From NCBI RefSeq assembly GCF_032854445.1, contig NC_088301.1, positions 37,807,187 through 37,871,186 of the forward strand: a stretch of DNA of 64,000 bases, written 5' to 3'. Within the stretch, counting starts at the first letter, position 1, and every line of letters begins with the position of its first letter. The DNA comes from Liolophura sinensis (taxonomy: Eukaryota > Mollusca > Polyplacophora > Chitonida > Chitonidae). This document shows positions 23,739-38,100 of this stretch, one piece after another. Below the pieces are notes generated by a model. That model did not search any database. It saw only the letters and a program-made list of their open reading frames with translations, and was not told where the DNA came from. A program made the position numbers and the translations under genes.

Positions 23739-26109
23739 ACCAGCCTCAGTGGTTCTTAGATTTAGTTCCATTTGTTTCAGAATTGAGCATGAATCTAGTT
23801 GTACAACAATTCTATTGTAATTTTGTAAAAAAATCACCAGCACAACCCATTCCGGAGGCATCGACCTGAACTAGTATAACCCGGCCTGACGTCTTCTATA
23901 TAGCAGGCTTACTGTATCAACGGTTGAAGCTGTGGAAAAAATATCCTTCCAGTATGTCCAATTTCCAAGAAAGTTATTTATCACTTGGACCTTCATTGCT
24001 GAAGTCGACAAATTTTATCTGCCATAGGCAACTTCTTTGACTATAATACGGAAAATACCTTCGATTAGAGAGCTAGAGTACACATGATGTTACCTTGCTT
24101 CACTAAACTTTTACTGGGTTGAAGAATATCTGAAAAAATATTTAATGCCAGTTTAAGACACTTTGAGTGGTAGTCTTTCATTGGACATGAACATTACACA
24201 GTGTTTGTAATAAAAGACAAATGATGCATATGAACTGATTTTGTTCATAAAAACTACATTCATTTACATTTAATTCATACCCTATCTAGAAATTTTTTGT
24301 TATGACAGGTAACTAGATCTGGTTGATGTTTCAAAATGAGCAAGATTCAAGTCAGTCATTGTCTGTCCATTCCTATCACTAATTCTGAAAGTTAATTTGT
24401 GTGTGAATGGAAATGCCTTTCACTCAATTACATGTACAGTGTTTGTAATAGTTATCACCTTTTTGTTATTGATTATATTGACAAACAAGCCTTTTGTTAA
24501 AGGGACATACTGCCGAGAGAAGTTCAGAATTTTTTAGTTGGTTCAACTAAATACCAAAAATGAGTTTGCATTTGACTGTTAATTAAACCTTCTGGGCCTG
24601 TATTTTCCGAAAAATATCAATTAATTAAATTATAAAGAGAAATCTGTCACTGGTATAAGCTGTCTGCTTGATAACATCTAAAAGGCAGTGTTAAGATTCC
24701 CTCAATGTAACATTCGTCCATCGATCGCCAGATAAGTACATCACCATACCGCATGTGTACTAGTCTGACATTTGAAGTTCGCTTAAGATCTCCCATCATG
24801 TAGACAACAATGGGAGGTAACCTAGTCAAGAAAGTCAGTCTTCGGCCATGTTTCTATATATATAGCGACTTGAGTGAGTGGATGGTCGAAGGGAAACCGC
24901 AGATAAAACTGAACATTTTATTGTGTACTGAAAATCAGATAAACGTCTGTAGACATGTGGGAGTCCCAACTCTATTGATGACGTCTAAACAACAGCACAA
25001 TATTTTGGCGTCAGCCATATGTGTCTTTTATGCTTGCATTTGCACATATATTTTACATGTATCAAATGTAGGCTCTGACATCCATAGTTTTGAGCACCCC
25101 GGTTCCTGGCAAGGAGCAGGACGTGATAAATAACATCGAGCTTAATTGGTGAAATGCTGATTTTCGTAGATTCCTAAAGTTCAGAGTTCTACACTACACT
25201 GAAAGTATCATATTTGAAGCTTGCCACATTCTGATTACTTTTAAAGAAAGAATTTCTTACCTAAAAACCATAGTTATCTTTTCTTTTTTTTTTCTATATC
25301 AGTTTTCAGTGCCTATCTCACCTGGGTAAAATTCACTTTGACATTGAATATGTACAAGCTTTTTAGATTATTATTTTGACCGGTGTTAAACCTACATGTA
25401 CATATGCATAGAGGCACATCTTTGCTGTCCATGTAGACCCTCGCAAGTTGGTAACAGCTGAGTGACTTATGACAACCTAAACAGCTAGACATCACGTGCG
25501 TGAGTGGAGGAGAAATGGGATATATGTGACACTGTTAGTTGTGGAGGGAAGGGAGTGTGAGCAGGCTACGGTCAGTCATCAGTGCATATGCACACCTACT
25601 GGCAAGGTGAAAATTTATTGGATTGCTGAACTACTGGTCTGGCTTGGATGCATGAGTGCACATTCATTTGAATGCATGCACATTGTGTCCAGTTCTGCCA
25701 GTATGCAGATCATCTTCAGACATGCCATTACCAGACCTTATCTACCAAGCTGTAGATGTAACAATAGTGACTCTTTATCCAACGCTAGTAAGACAGGGCT
25801 CTGCTGGTAGCTGTCTCCGATTCATGGGTTATCAGTTACTACAGTGTTGGAGGGATATATTTGAGACACCTGAAGTGGTAGGATTGAGTGTCAGAATGTA
25901 ACTTGATTTGTACAGGCAGTGGATTTTCCAGTGGGACAAGTGAAACCTGTGAAGTCAACATGTGTGTACAGTGTAGTTTTACCTACACTGATAAGTAATT
26001 TATCTGTATAACAGATTTGTGAAGTTAATTATATTGTGCATGGATCTTCACATTGAGTGGCTGTATAGGAAATGCAGGTGCTAGAATCGTCAGGAGTAAA
26101 ATCATAAAG
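23739..26109. other. No gene recognised; upstream of the NIPA-like gene
   Basis: The stretch holds open frames of 60-107 codons (for example 24,810-25,133 and 25,496-25,810) with no splice support or recognised family. Sequence such as AAAGGGACATACTGCCGAG near 24,500 looks like dispersed-repeat material. Promoter elements for the transcript at 26,110 could not be picked out. Confidence 0.4.
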
Positions 26110-29100
26110 ATGGATCCCCCAGAAATGAATACCTCGTCCAAGGTAATTAATTTCATTTTAGTATGTAGTTTTTGCTCCAGCTGACAAAGCCTTAGATAAG
26201 TTGTTTTAGTATAAAAGGAGTGTTACAAGTTCAAGTCAGACTTAGCATCCTCATTTTAATACAAAGTAAATGAGGCTTGAATGCATGAAGACTAATGTTA
26301 ATTCTGCAACTAAATAACTAATCCAGTTCCAAAGCCTTTTCATTTTAAAAGTAGAGTTAAATTATAAGCAAGGGGCAACACCAGGGTTAAGTAAGTCACC
26401 AGGTGCAAATGATAATCCTTTTTGGGTGAAAAAAACATACATGATATGTCCGATCAGGCTAGAACGTCATGTTTGAGAGGCCAAGGCTTCAGTCTGGATT
26501 CTGCACTGAAAAGGGCATTGATGGTGGAGTTTTTGCTTTGTTCTTATTTCAAGATGATTTTATTTACCAGGAATCTTCAGAACACCTCTTCAACCATTTG
26601 TCTGAAAGGCCAGAGCTTTTGGAGCTCCTGGATCCTTGCAAAAGACACCTTTTGGATTCTTAATGATTAAAATAAAATGCCAGTTTATCAGTGGTCTGTA
26701 TGATAGTTTTCATTACCAGAAATTACCTAAAAAGTGTCTCTCCCCCCAGATGATTACATCCTTGACTGTGATAGCATGTCTGCTCCTACAGGAATGCTAT
26801 TTGGCATTTTTGCCACTAGATTAAAGTTAGTACAATATTAAAGTTAGCACAAAAGTGCATATTCAAATTAGGCCGTGATGACATTGCATATCTTTTGAAT
26901 AGACACTGCTTAAAATGCTTTGTACACAAAACCTCAGATCTCAAGGGTTTAGTGACATTAATGTGAATTATTTTCAGATATATATATCTGGATGTATAAT
27001 AAGTGCATGTATAAATCAGTATGACCTACAAAATTGTAAAATGTACATGTAGAATATAACTTCTGGACAATGTCATTGAATTATAACACATGTAGAATGA
27101 GTGCAAGTCATGTTCATGTTATTGTACTACTGTTTCTACATTTTAGTTTAATACCATGGTCATACACATATGCATATACCTGTACATGTAGTTACAATAC
27201 TTTATAGGTTAAAGCGTCAACAGCTGACATTCGTTGAATGTACTCCTGTATGGTTTACTGTTAATAGCAACAGGTTTTGTGCATTATTAATGTGTTTTTA
27301 AAAAAATTGTGCTGGCATCTGCTGGCATTATGTTGACATTCAAAATGAGTGACTAGGATATACCATAAAACCTGCAGCCCTGCATGTATTGTATTTACAT
27401 GTAGATATACATATGGTACATGTATGTAGACTAGCATATATACATGTACCTACTTGTACAACTACATTTATTGTATGCTTAAACCTAATACTAGAGGATG
27501 GGCAGGGGTTTTCCCCGGGCTCCACCCAGTTTCCTCATACCACACTGCTGGCCACCATCATGTAAGGGAAACATTCTTGAGTACGTGGTAAAATGCCAGT
27601 GAAATAAAATAAAGAATAAGCACTAGTGTAATTGTGTACAGCATTGATGTTAACTGACCAAGGTGTTGCTACCGTCTCTGACGTTTGGGTGGTTTTCAAT
27701 CAATATCATCTAACATGCACATGTACATGTATGTATGAACTGACAATTGTGATTATTTTTGTACATACGTAGAAAGTGAGTAATCTGCAACTGTACTGTA
27801 TTGTAATTCTGCACAATTGATAAGGTATCCCAGGCAATAGTTTGTGCTTTGAGAAAGCACGTTTAATTTGTATTTTAATGTAAGGGTTTAATTCATTATA
27901 GGTAATCACTGTCCTCTTTATTTTTAAGAGCGAATTGAGAGGATGTTACAAAAGCTTGAAACATTCTTATTTATTGATAACTGTAGATGGCTCTGCAGGC
28001 TATATTCTACACCATACTGTATTCTCCTTGGGATTCACAAGTGACACGAAATAAGAAAGTATTCTTAGATTTAGATTTATTTAGGAATTTCGAAACTCAT
28101 TTATTTTCTGCTGATAAAATTATTACAAAGCCATTAAAGTGACCCGGCGAAAATAATTTTTGGAAAAGAAAAAGAATTAAAAGGAGAAAATCTGTTTTTC
28201 AACAGATAATTCATAGATGTAGCTGAGATATAAAAAGCTGGGATCCTGAGTTTAATTGACCAAACCGGCGTAATGGTACAGGTAATTTGTAGGTGGTGTC
28301 ATTTTGTATTTAATTACAACCTTCTTGTTGGTGAGATGGCGGTATACGGTTGTTTTATGGCACACGTACGTCAATCATTTTACAATCCAGCGTAGATGCT
28401 GCTGGGTGGCAAAAGATTTCATATATTTCAAATCGGGACCCAACAGGGAGTTTGTGGCAGTCTAGGGCTGCATCCCTTTGCCAAATGTTAGTGATGTAGC
28501 AGTATAAGATTTGCTATGAGATCTTCTTAGCATGTGACCATGGTGTTAAGGTCTTGTAAGTTTTAATGGCATGCTTGACAAAGCCTTTCACATGTGTGCA
28601 AATCATTAAAAAAAAATTCTTACATAAGCAAATACATGTATTTTAACTTAAAACAAAGACAATACAGACATTCAATCAAAGTGTATTACCAACTTGTATT
28701 ACAGCCATATTAAAAAAACACACTTTTACCCAGATATTAACTATACTATTCATGTATTGTGAACATTTTACTCCTCCTTTACCTAGGAGGATCTAGTGTT
28801 TTCTTTTCACTTAAGTTTTTTTCATTTATTTCCTGATAGTAAAAAAGCAAATAAGAAAGTTATTATCATTTTTTTCCTGAATAGTGAATCATCTACCGAA
28901 ATTATGTGTATTTCAGAATTTCCGTGTTTTACATGCATACATATGTACATTATTAAATACTGACATTTAAAATACAACACATGTATATAGTGCACACTGT
29001 GCTATGTTTTGGCTATGTACACTCAAGTGTAGGCTGACTGTTTATTCCTGTATTAATACATACATGCTAAAGGGATTAACATTTAATCCCACCCAGATTT

Positions 29101-32100
29101 ATTATGTTTATTATGCCTGGTTGTGACAGGTAAGACCGTTTAATGATGGCCATTGTGTTCAGGTATTGAGTATTTGGCTTAGTTGTACATGTAACTGTGG
29201 CCTAAACCTTGGATATAATTGGGTATTTAGTATATTATGACCAGGTCAAACTGTAGAACTCTCTTTTGGCTCTTTTTCCTGGTCAGACTGCTTTCTATAC
29301 TATAACAGTAGATCTGACCAGGTAGTATGCAGCTTGTCATAATGTATGTGTACCTGAGTGTACTAACACTGCAGTTTTTTGTCTGCTAGTGCCATATAGT
29401 TACACGTGTACTATTGAGTTCATTGAAAAATATACTGGATACTCTGATAGAGCTACATGGCAGATTAAACTTGATAGAGGAGATCTTCTGGACATCTTTG
29501 AAGATGGTTATGGTGGTCTAGCAGTGTTTCTGTCAAACGATCACTGTTACCTGGAAATGTAACAGAATTTTTTAACTGTACAATGTATTTCTACATAAGA
29601 AGACATGTGCCAACTGTTGAGGTAAGGTCACTATGGTTTGAAGATAGGATTGTGTTACTTTATTACATTATACACATAAAGAAACTTCATTTTTAAAAAT
29701 AATAATGATGATAAGAGCCACAGCCACAATATATGTCTTACCAGAAATGTTATCCTGACAAAGGCAATGAAGACAACTACATACATGTACATACTCAGAT
29801 CACATAAGTCATTTTTTTTTTTTCAATCTCTATGATTTTTGAATAGTCATATGTATCATTAGTAGAGCTGTGTTTGGTACTAGTCATTGTTTTTATGAGA
29901 TTGAATGAAATAGTAAATTATACAGGTCCTTGGTGTGTGTATAATCATGTGCTGTTCTGGACTACAATTTGTATTGTTGAGGACACTGCTTTCTGAAACA
30001 AAAATAACATATCTGAAGCTGTCCACAGCTACAGCATTAAAAGTTTGTTTGCATTAAATACATGTACATGCTTGTAATTGTATTATAGTCCCTAATAAAG
30101 TTATTGAATCCATTCCGAACAGGTAAGGATATGGCTCATGGCAACCCTAGTTGTGAAGACAGTACAAACTTTGTCTAAGAATTTATGGATGCTTTTCTGA
30201 TACATATACTCACACATTGGTGTTGATTCTCAAAACCAGGTATTACTACATACATGTACACTTCATATTCTATAAAATTATGGTTGGTAGAAAGAGTGTT
30301 TTCATCTAAGCCTGTTTTTTTTATGTAGTTACATGCTTCTGGCATAACATTTGTTAAAATTACCTACAATGCTCTAATAATCCAATGGAAGGTCAAAGTC
30401 AAAAACCAGGTAACCCAATGTTTGACACAGCATATTTGTAAAATGACCCCCTGAAAGATGACATACAGTATTAGACCTAAACATTCACTCAATAAAGTGC
30501 ATTTTAGAAGCAGATTAGAAAATGTTGCTTTTGATGCAGCAACTTACATTTTTTCAGTAGGATATCTGCACAGAACCATGCAAGCAAACTCCTAACACCC
30601 CTGTTCAAGATCAATAAATCTGTGACGCAGGCAAAATGAGTAACTTAATTTAAAGTCAAGTACAGCTTATTTCGTTGTAAAATTATAAATAGTCATGACT
30701 TTTGTGAGTGCTGTCAATGTTTAGTACACGTATTAGTATTCATTACTACAATCCAGGGTATAAATTCTATGCTTCACTTTTCACAGGATTTGCTGATTGG
30801 TTCAGCTCTGGCAATATGTGGAAATCTGCTTATTAGCATATCTCTTAACATCCAGGTAAGCACATCAGAAATTTTCAGAACTTATTTCTTTCTAGCTTTA
30901 TTTAAATCTTGTCTAATTTTAAATGAGAGTTTATTCCACATGCTACCATTTTCCCTAAATTGCTTGTTGAAGTCAGATACTTTCTTGTATCCTCTATTGT
31001 TTGTTTTAAATTTCTTCCATTCTACAAAGGCTTCAAGGCATCCAAAGTAGGCTTTGAAGTCTGCGAGCATACAGTTTACATTCAAACTAGTTTACTTTTA
31101 ATAGTTTTCTTATTTAGCCTTTGTCATGAAAGGGCATTGATGCTGCCTATGTCATGTATGTGACATTCAGCCATAATAATTCAGTTTTTCCTGTCTAATC
31201 AGGTGCATATAATAAATTGCGTATGCATGTGTGTGATATAGTAAATCACATAAATAAATAATATATACATTGGATGGTGAAAAATTCTCCACAATTTTAC
31301 ATGCACATACATTTACAGAGATCAGAAAGTTCATATTATTGTTTTCTCTATTGCGGTTTGCAGAAATTCACTCATGTACGAAATGCCAAACGAGAGGAGT
31401 CAGAGCGGCTTCACTATACTAAGGAGCCCTTCTGGTGGCTGGGCCTGTTCCTTATGTTCTGTGGGGAGATCGGGAACTTCTCGGCATATGGATTTGCACC
31501 TGCGTCTCTGGTTGCCCCTCTGGGTACAACAACAGTTGTAGGTAAGTAAGATATCCCCAGTTGATTTGTGCAGACAGAAATTAGACTCTGTATTGTAGCA
31601 GGGTGATATATTATAAGCACTAAATATCTGAGGGATATGTGAATATGCAACCTGCTAGACAGGCAATTGCAAATTATCATTTCTATTAAATTAATATTTT
31701 ATGGCAAAATATCTTTAGGGTTAGATGTGTAGGTATAACTGCTGACTTCAAAGGTAACTTTGCACAGGGTTAATTTAATACCAGAAATTGATAGAAATAC
31801 ATACATGTCCTGATACATATGCGAAGAATGTGCTACATGAATATATGTATAATAGAATTTCACATACCAGCTGGATCTCTAACGAGAAGAATTTTGTCTC
31901 AGATATATATATATATAAGCTCTAATTCTTCAACCTTTTCAACTGCCTCTGCAACAAAGTTTTATGAAGCTTGCATCTTTATAGTGATGCAAACAAATTA
32001 TTTTCACAGCATAATTTTCATAATAACTGATTGCAGAAATTCTACTGGAAAAGCGATGTAGAGGTCGAAAAGGTTGACGATTTGCAGTTTATAAACTTAT

Positions 32101-35100
32101 GTGTAAATTTACATTTATGACATACTTGTTTTCTGTATATTAATGTTACTCATCTTTTTGTCTGGTGTGGATTCTGGCTTTAGTAAGGAGTCCATCTTTC
32201 GATGGTATCTTTAATCAATGTCTTACTATGTAAATCCATAAAAATGGATATTTCACAGAAACAACTCATCTTTTGTGGATAATTGTCATTGTTGTGTACT
32301 CGCATGTCTGCTTTTGTAATGCTAAAACTGTTGTTTTAACATTGAAACTTTCATATTGCTTTATAGATTTATGTGTGGTGCTGCAGTATGTAAATAAATA
32401 GAATTAATATGTGTAGTGTTGAGCTATGGTTAAGCTGTGTTTCTACTCTCTTCACATCTAGCAAACTTGTTCCTGTCAGCTGCTATCCTAAAGGAAAAAA
32501 TTAAACCAGAGCATCTTTTTGGTAAGAATATTTATTTATTTATTTTATTATTTTTTGAATTATTTTTGTGTTCAGTTCACTTTATTAAATTGAACACTTT
32601 GAAGATTAATTGCTTTCCTCAAGTGAAAAGCAACATTTGTGGTACTGTGGGATACATGCTGTCTCCACATGATTGTGCAGTAGTTCAATCACTTGCCCTT
32701 TTGTGACTTGTTATTTATTTAGCTTCCACTAGCTGATATGCAGATACATGTATTTATTTCTTGAAACAATATCTTCAAGAGTACCTACATGTACATGTAC
32801 ATACACTTTATCAGATTTAAACTAATTTGATTTTTTTGTGCCTAAGAAACTGATTAAAGTACTGTTTGCTCTTGCTTACATCGTGTTTCTACTATATGTA
32901 ATTCTTGTTTGTTATTTTGCATACGTTTCCTCCTCTTTATTCATCATGGATGCTTGGCACCTAGCGTTCTCTTTAAAAAGGAATCCCAGTGGATGAGATG
33001 TAGAGTATATACATGTATGTATTCTGATATTACTTTTGACTGTGTGATGCTTTTCAGGCTCAGCTCTTGCTGTTGTTGGGGCCTTTTTACTGGTTACATT
33101 TTCAAAGAGGGTGAGTAGAATGTGATTATTTTATTTTATCGGAGCATTTCTGTTTTGTTTCCATGGTTTTTGGACAGCAGAGAATGCAAAGTTACTCCAG
33201 TTATATCACACTTGAGATTTCCATGAAATGGATCCATTCTTAAAACTCACATCTTACTTCAGCAGGTTTCCTAAACCCTCATTATAAGGACTTGTGGTAT
33301 GTTTGTTGTTTTTAGACAGAGAAAGTCTTTGATGCCAAACAGTTGGTAGATGCCTTAACCCAGACTGCATTTATTGTCTATGTGGTGAGTATAACAATTA
33401 AAGCATGCACAAACTGTAGTTACTGCTTGGTATGAAAAATACACATGGCTATGCATAACCATTTACCACTCAAAACATTACATGTGCATGTCTTCTTTTT
33501 TCTCAGCATGAAAAACCTGATCATAAATATAGATTATAGTAATATACAGTCTTATAAACCATTCTCAGTAAAACATAAACAACTCCTAATTTTAAAATAT
33601 ATATTGACAGCTGTATGAAACAATTATTTGACAGAGACCGCTGGTTCAAGTTCTATGATTAATGACTGTTTTAATTCTTGCCTCATTTGTAATGATTTGT
33701 GGTTTTCAGCTGTGGCATAAGATAGTGTATACTGGTTGATCCTGTTATGTTATATGTTATGAAATCCAATTTCAGGTACTTGTCTGAGTGTTAACAAGAA
33801 TTTTTTTCTTTGTATTTCTTACAGTGTATTGAGATTGTCGCTATTATTGTGCTATTTGTCCTTCTCTACAAATTTGAAATGCAGTCAGTTCTAGTCTACT
33901 TGCTGATTACATCTCTGTTGGGTAAGTCTGTCTGATTTGTGTATGAATTTTAGTGTTTTAATTGGCCTGCTCTGCAGTACCTCCCTTGTTACGTGACAGT
34001 GACTATGACGTAACATGAGATAAGTTTTTGAGGCGTGAACTACAAGCAGTGTGACCTCATCTATTAAAGCATGCAGTATATAGGTTATGCCCCGACATTG
34101 ACAAGCAACGGAATGTAAAAAAAAATTGTATTAGCCTTTGAGATTCACAGAAATGTCAAAAGATCTTAAATGAGGTAAACGTTTTTCAGCTTTAGCGTTC
34201 ACTGAAGCTGTTTCTGGTATTTAACTAGGGCAAGAATTTTAAAATCACCTAAGAATGAATTAAGCAAAATAAATAACGCCTTTACAAATCGGCCTACAAA
34301 ATTAAAATCTCTCTTTAGGTCAGCTCTTCAAATAGCTTATGCCGCCCCGAAACATGTCATTAGCCATTCTCTGCGGTCCCACCTAACCACAGCATACTCC
34401 TAAAAACACACCTTTTTAATGGGAGAGTGACCTTAAGGGAGGTAAATCAGTGCAGCCCTATTCGAAAGGAAAGAGTATTTGTGAAATATCCTGGCACGTT
34501 AATAATTACTATGGACTCCTGTTAAACTTCAACTATGCTGTCTGACAGTTAAAAAATTTGCATGATACATGTACTTCACTTTCCCTCTCTTTGTATGAAT
34601 TGTGTAGATTCACTAATTTGTTATCTGTAAATTGCGTTGCTTATATATATATATATCCATAAAATTGGTATCAAGTACCGCAACCTCAGCATCTCCCATG
34701 TCTTGGATTTTACATTTAACTTGTGTTATTTTTAAATCAGTCTATTACCACTTTCACAGGGCCAAAATTTAAACCGGATCAAATCTGAAGTGGTTTAAAT
34801 GGAAGCCAGTTGAAAAAATGCATGCATTCACACGACCTTATGGCGAAGCCGGTTTGAAGCCGGTTTACGGATTGTTCCATTTAAATGGCCACATTTAAGC
34901 CGGTTTAGTAAAAATTACGATGTCACTCTGACTTACACGAACCAGGGGCATTTAATTCAGTTGCGGTTCACACAGCACAGATAAATTGTTAAGAAAGAAC
35001 ATTTTAAGGTAAATTAACCGGTTTAACATGCCATGTGACAGAATTGTCTGTTTTACTTTGCAGCCTCATTTACAGTGATCTCAGCTAAAGCTGTATCCAG

Positions 35101-38100
35101 TATGCTGCAGGTTACTTTCGCTGGCTGGTCACAGTTTCGATACCCTATCTTCTATGCCATGCTTCTAGTCCTGGCTGTCACAGCTGTCATACAAATCAAG
35201 TACGTCAGATATTAAGATTATTGACTTCTTTACCCCAAAATGTAGCTTATCAACCCGACATCATCATAGCCTGAGGTGGCCAAGGCTAGCGTGCCGGCTT
35301 GGTGCATTGACCAAGGAGCCCCTCATTCCTCTGCGGCCGTATGTGGCAAGGTCTGCCAGCAAGATGCAGATGGTTTCCCAGCAGCCTAATAATGCCTGCT
35401 GCCTTATAAGTGAAATATGCTTGAGCGTGGCGTAAAACACCAATCAAATAATAGATAAATAAATCATCATAGTCTATAGTGCTCACTATCCATGTTAGAA
35501 TCAGTTATGTTTGATATTTAAAAATGATGTACACAGTAGAAGACATAGTATACCCATGGAAAACTATGCTACTGCATACTGCATGTATGACTCAAGTGAA
35601 AACAAGGTGGTATAATTTCTTAGCATGTACCTCAAATTCTCTTGGTGTTATAAGCGAATGAAAAGGTGAGAATGGCCCACAGAGCTCATTTACTACATGC
35701 ACATTCTCTATGTCTCAAAGTACCTGACTCTCAGAGATGTAGGTTTTATCACGTCATTGGGAAAAGGTAATTTCAGCTTACCACATTGTTTGTTAAACAA
35801 GCATTATAATTTGATTGTGAAACCCATCTGCCTGAAAAACGGCTATGTGATAGAGATTGAATGATCAGATGTGGTGACATTTACATTTTGAGGGTCTTGA
35901 ATTTGAGATGTGTGCTAAAAAAGCTTGACAACATTTGGCTTGCACTTTGACTATGGCACCTGATACCATATTGCATAATCCTTCTCAGAACTTACATATA
36001 TACATGAAAAGATGACATACTACTGTGTTAGTATATTCCATATAAATTATATCAGATATAGATGTTACACCGGTCTGTCTTCAGTAAACTCTTTCATGCT
36101 CTGTTGTCTTGTTTCAGATATCTGAACCAGGCTATGAAGTATTTTAATGCAACAGTGGTTGTGCCGACAAACTTTGTGTTCTTCACAATAAGTGCTATCA
36201 TTGCAGGTACTAATGTTTTTGTTTGTTTTTTTTTGGTCTGGATTCTCTGTGCATTGTGGATTTGCGTCAAGTGTCTTGCATCCCAGATATGGCTGGAATA
36301 TTGTTGAAGTGTCGTTAATCCACAATCACCCATCCATTGAATTGTCTTGAATTCTTGACACAGTGAAATTTGAACTGGTGATCACGTTTTAAAAGACCAA
36401 GGGTTGAAGTAATCGAGAATGTCTATTTACAAAGTATTAGCATAATGCTTTCATTTTAACGTATATACATTTTGCGAAAGGTTATTTTGATGACACGTTT
36501 CACAGCATTAAACATTAGCATTCTAGTTTAAAAAATGGTACATGTATGTTATAAGATTATTTTTTGTATTTCAGTTTGTAATCATAAACAGGCTACTTCA
36601 TATGCATATGATATTGTTTGCAAAAAACATCCACCTTGACAAAGGTTCACAGCATTCAGATACTTAACTAAGATACTTATTTAACATGTAGCCTAGAATG
36701 CTGTACATGCATAATTGTTGTGTGTGTATGATTGGAAGAGTCCTGTTTTGTTAATGAAGGCATCCTTTGTGTTTACTTCTTGCCCTCAGGAATAATCTTT
36801 TACAAGGAGTTCTGGGGGATGTCAGCTCTAGAAATATGCATGTTTTTGTTCGGGTATGTTCACAATTTTATCTTTAACCATTATGGCTGCATCAGAAACT
36901 TAACAACCTGTTTGGCTTCAGTGATGAAACATATTTCTCATTTGCAGACAAAACAAGGAAGAAATGATTATGCAAAAAGTATACATTGTTCACAGAAATA
37001 ATTCTGTTGGCCTGCATGTAGGTGGGCATTTATGTACAGCTCATGGTGGAAAGTTTTTTTAATTCTGAACACATTAAACCTTATTCAGGTATGATCATTT
37101 GATCAGCTGGTCTGCATGATTTTGCATATACATTAGCATGTATTTTCTGTGAAGTCTTGGTACTGAAAAGCTGTTTGCTAAAAATAGGAATTGAGCTGAC
37201 TCACATTAATTTTTACTCTATTGTACAATTAGTGGATATGCCTTGTATTTGATGCTGGATTCTTGATATCCTTGACGCCTTGAAATGGTGATGGCAGTGT
37301 GAGCTGCGTACATGTACTTTCAGATGTGTGATGTGCTTTGTGGGTGTGTACTTCATCACAGTTGGAAGAGAATCCACTCAAGATTCTTCCCAAACAGAAA
37401 AGCCTGCAAATGAGGAGCCAGCTAGCCGCCCAGTGCTCGCTGATATCATTCCTAGTAAGTGTTTTACCAGTATATCTAGTTATTTAGTGTATCATTTTTA
37501 TAATCATATTCCTGTTACTTTACTTGTACAAAGACTGCCAGAGTTTGTAGGAAAGAAAACTGCCTCTTCATGAGATGCCAAGAAACATGTGGCTGTTATT
37601 ATCTGGTGTTAGTGAACTTATACTCTTTGTTCTTTAAGATTGATTGGCACAGTTTCAACTGAAACTTTATTGACAGGATATACAGTGAGTTCCAATACTC
37701 TTGTAACTGTCTTTTTAGTTTTCAACCTACATGTATATATAAATTGTTTTCAGTGTGAATACAATCAATTTAGGTAGATTAAGTACGTAGTATTTCTGAG
37801 ATAAAATTTTATTTGATGGGTTTGCCATCTTCCATGATTATTTCCAGATTGGTTTTGAATATCCATGTATATGTATTGTTTTAATGATGCTGAAATATTC
37901 TTGAGTAGATGTAAAACACCAGTCAAATAAATAAAACATAAACATTGGTTTAATGTCGGTCATAAAATTTATGTCAACTAATATACGCTTTCATGGACCT
38001 TTTACAGCCTGGCTGTTGGCGGATGTAAACATGGCACCAGTACAGCCACGGGGTAATGTCAACCACCTATCTAATGCCCCAGACACCCGTCCTATTCTTC

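Noticed and set aside
24810-25133. 107-codon plus-strand frame upstream of the NIPA-like gene
   Set aside because: No domain, no splice-compatible ends in phase, and surrounding sequence looks repeat-derived.
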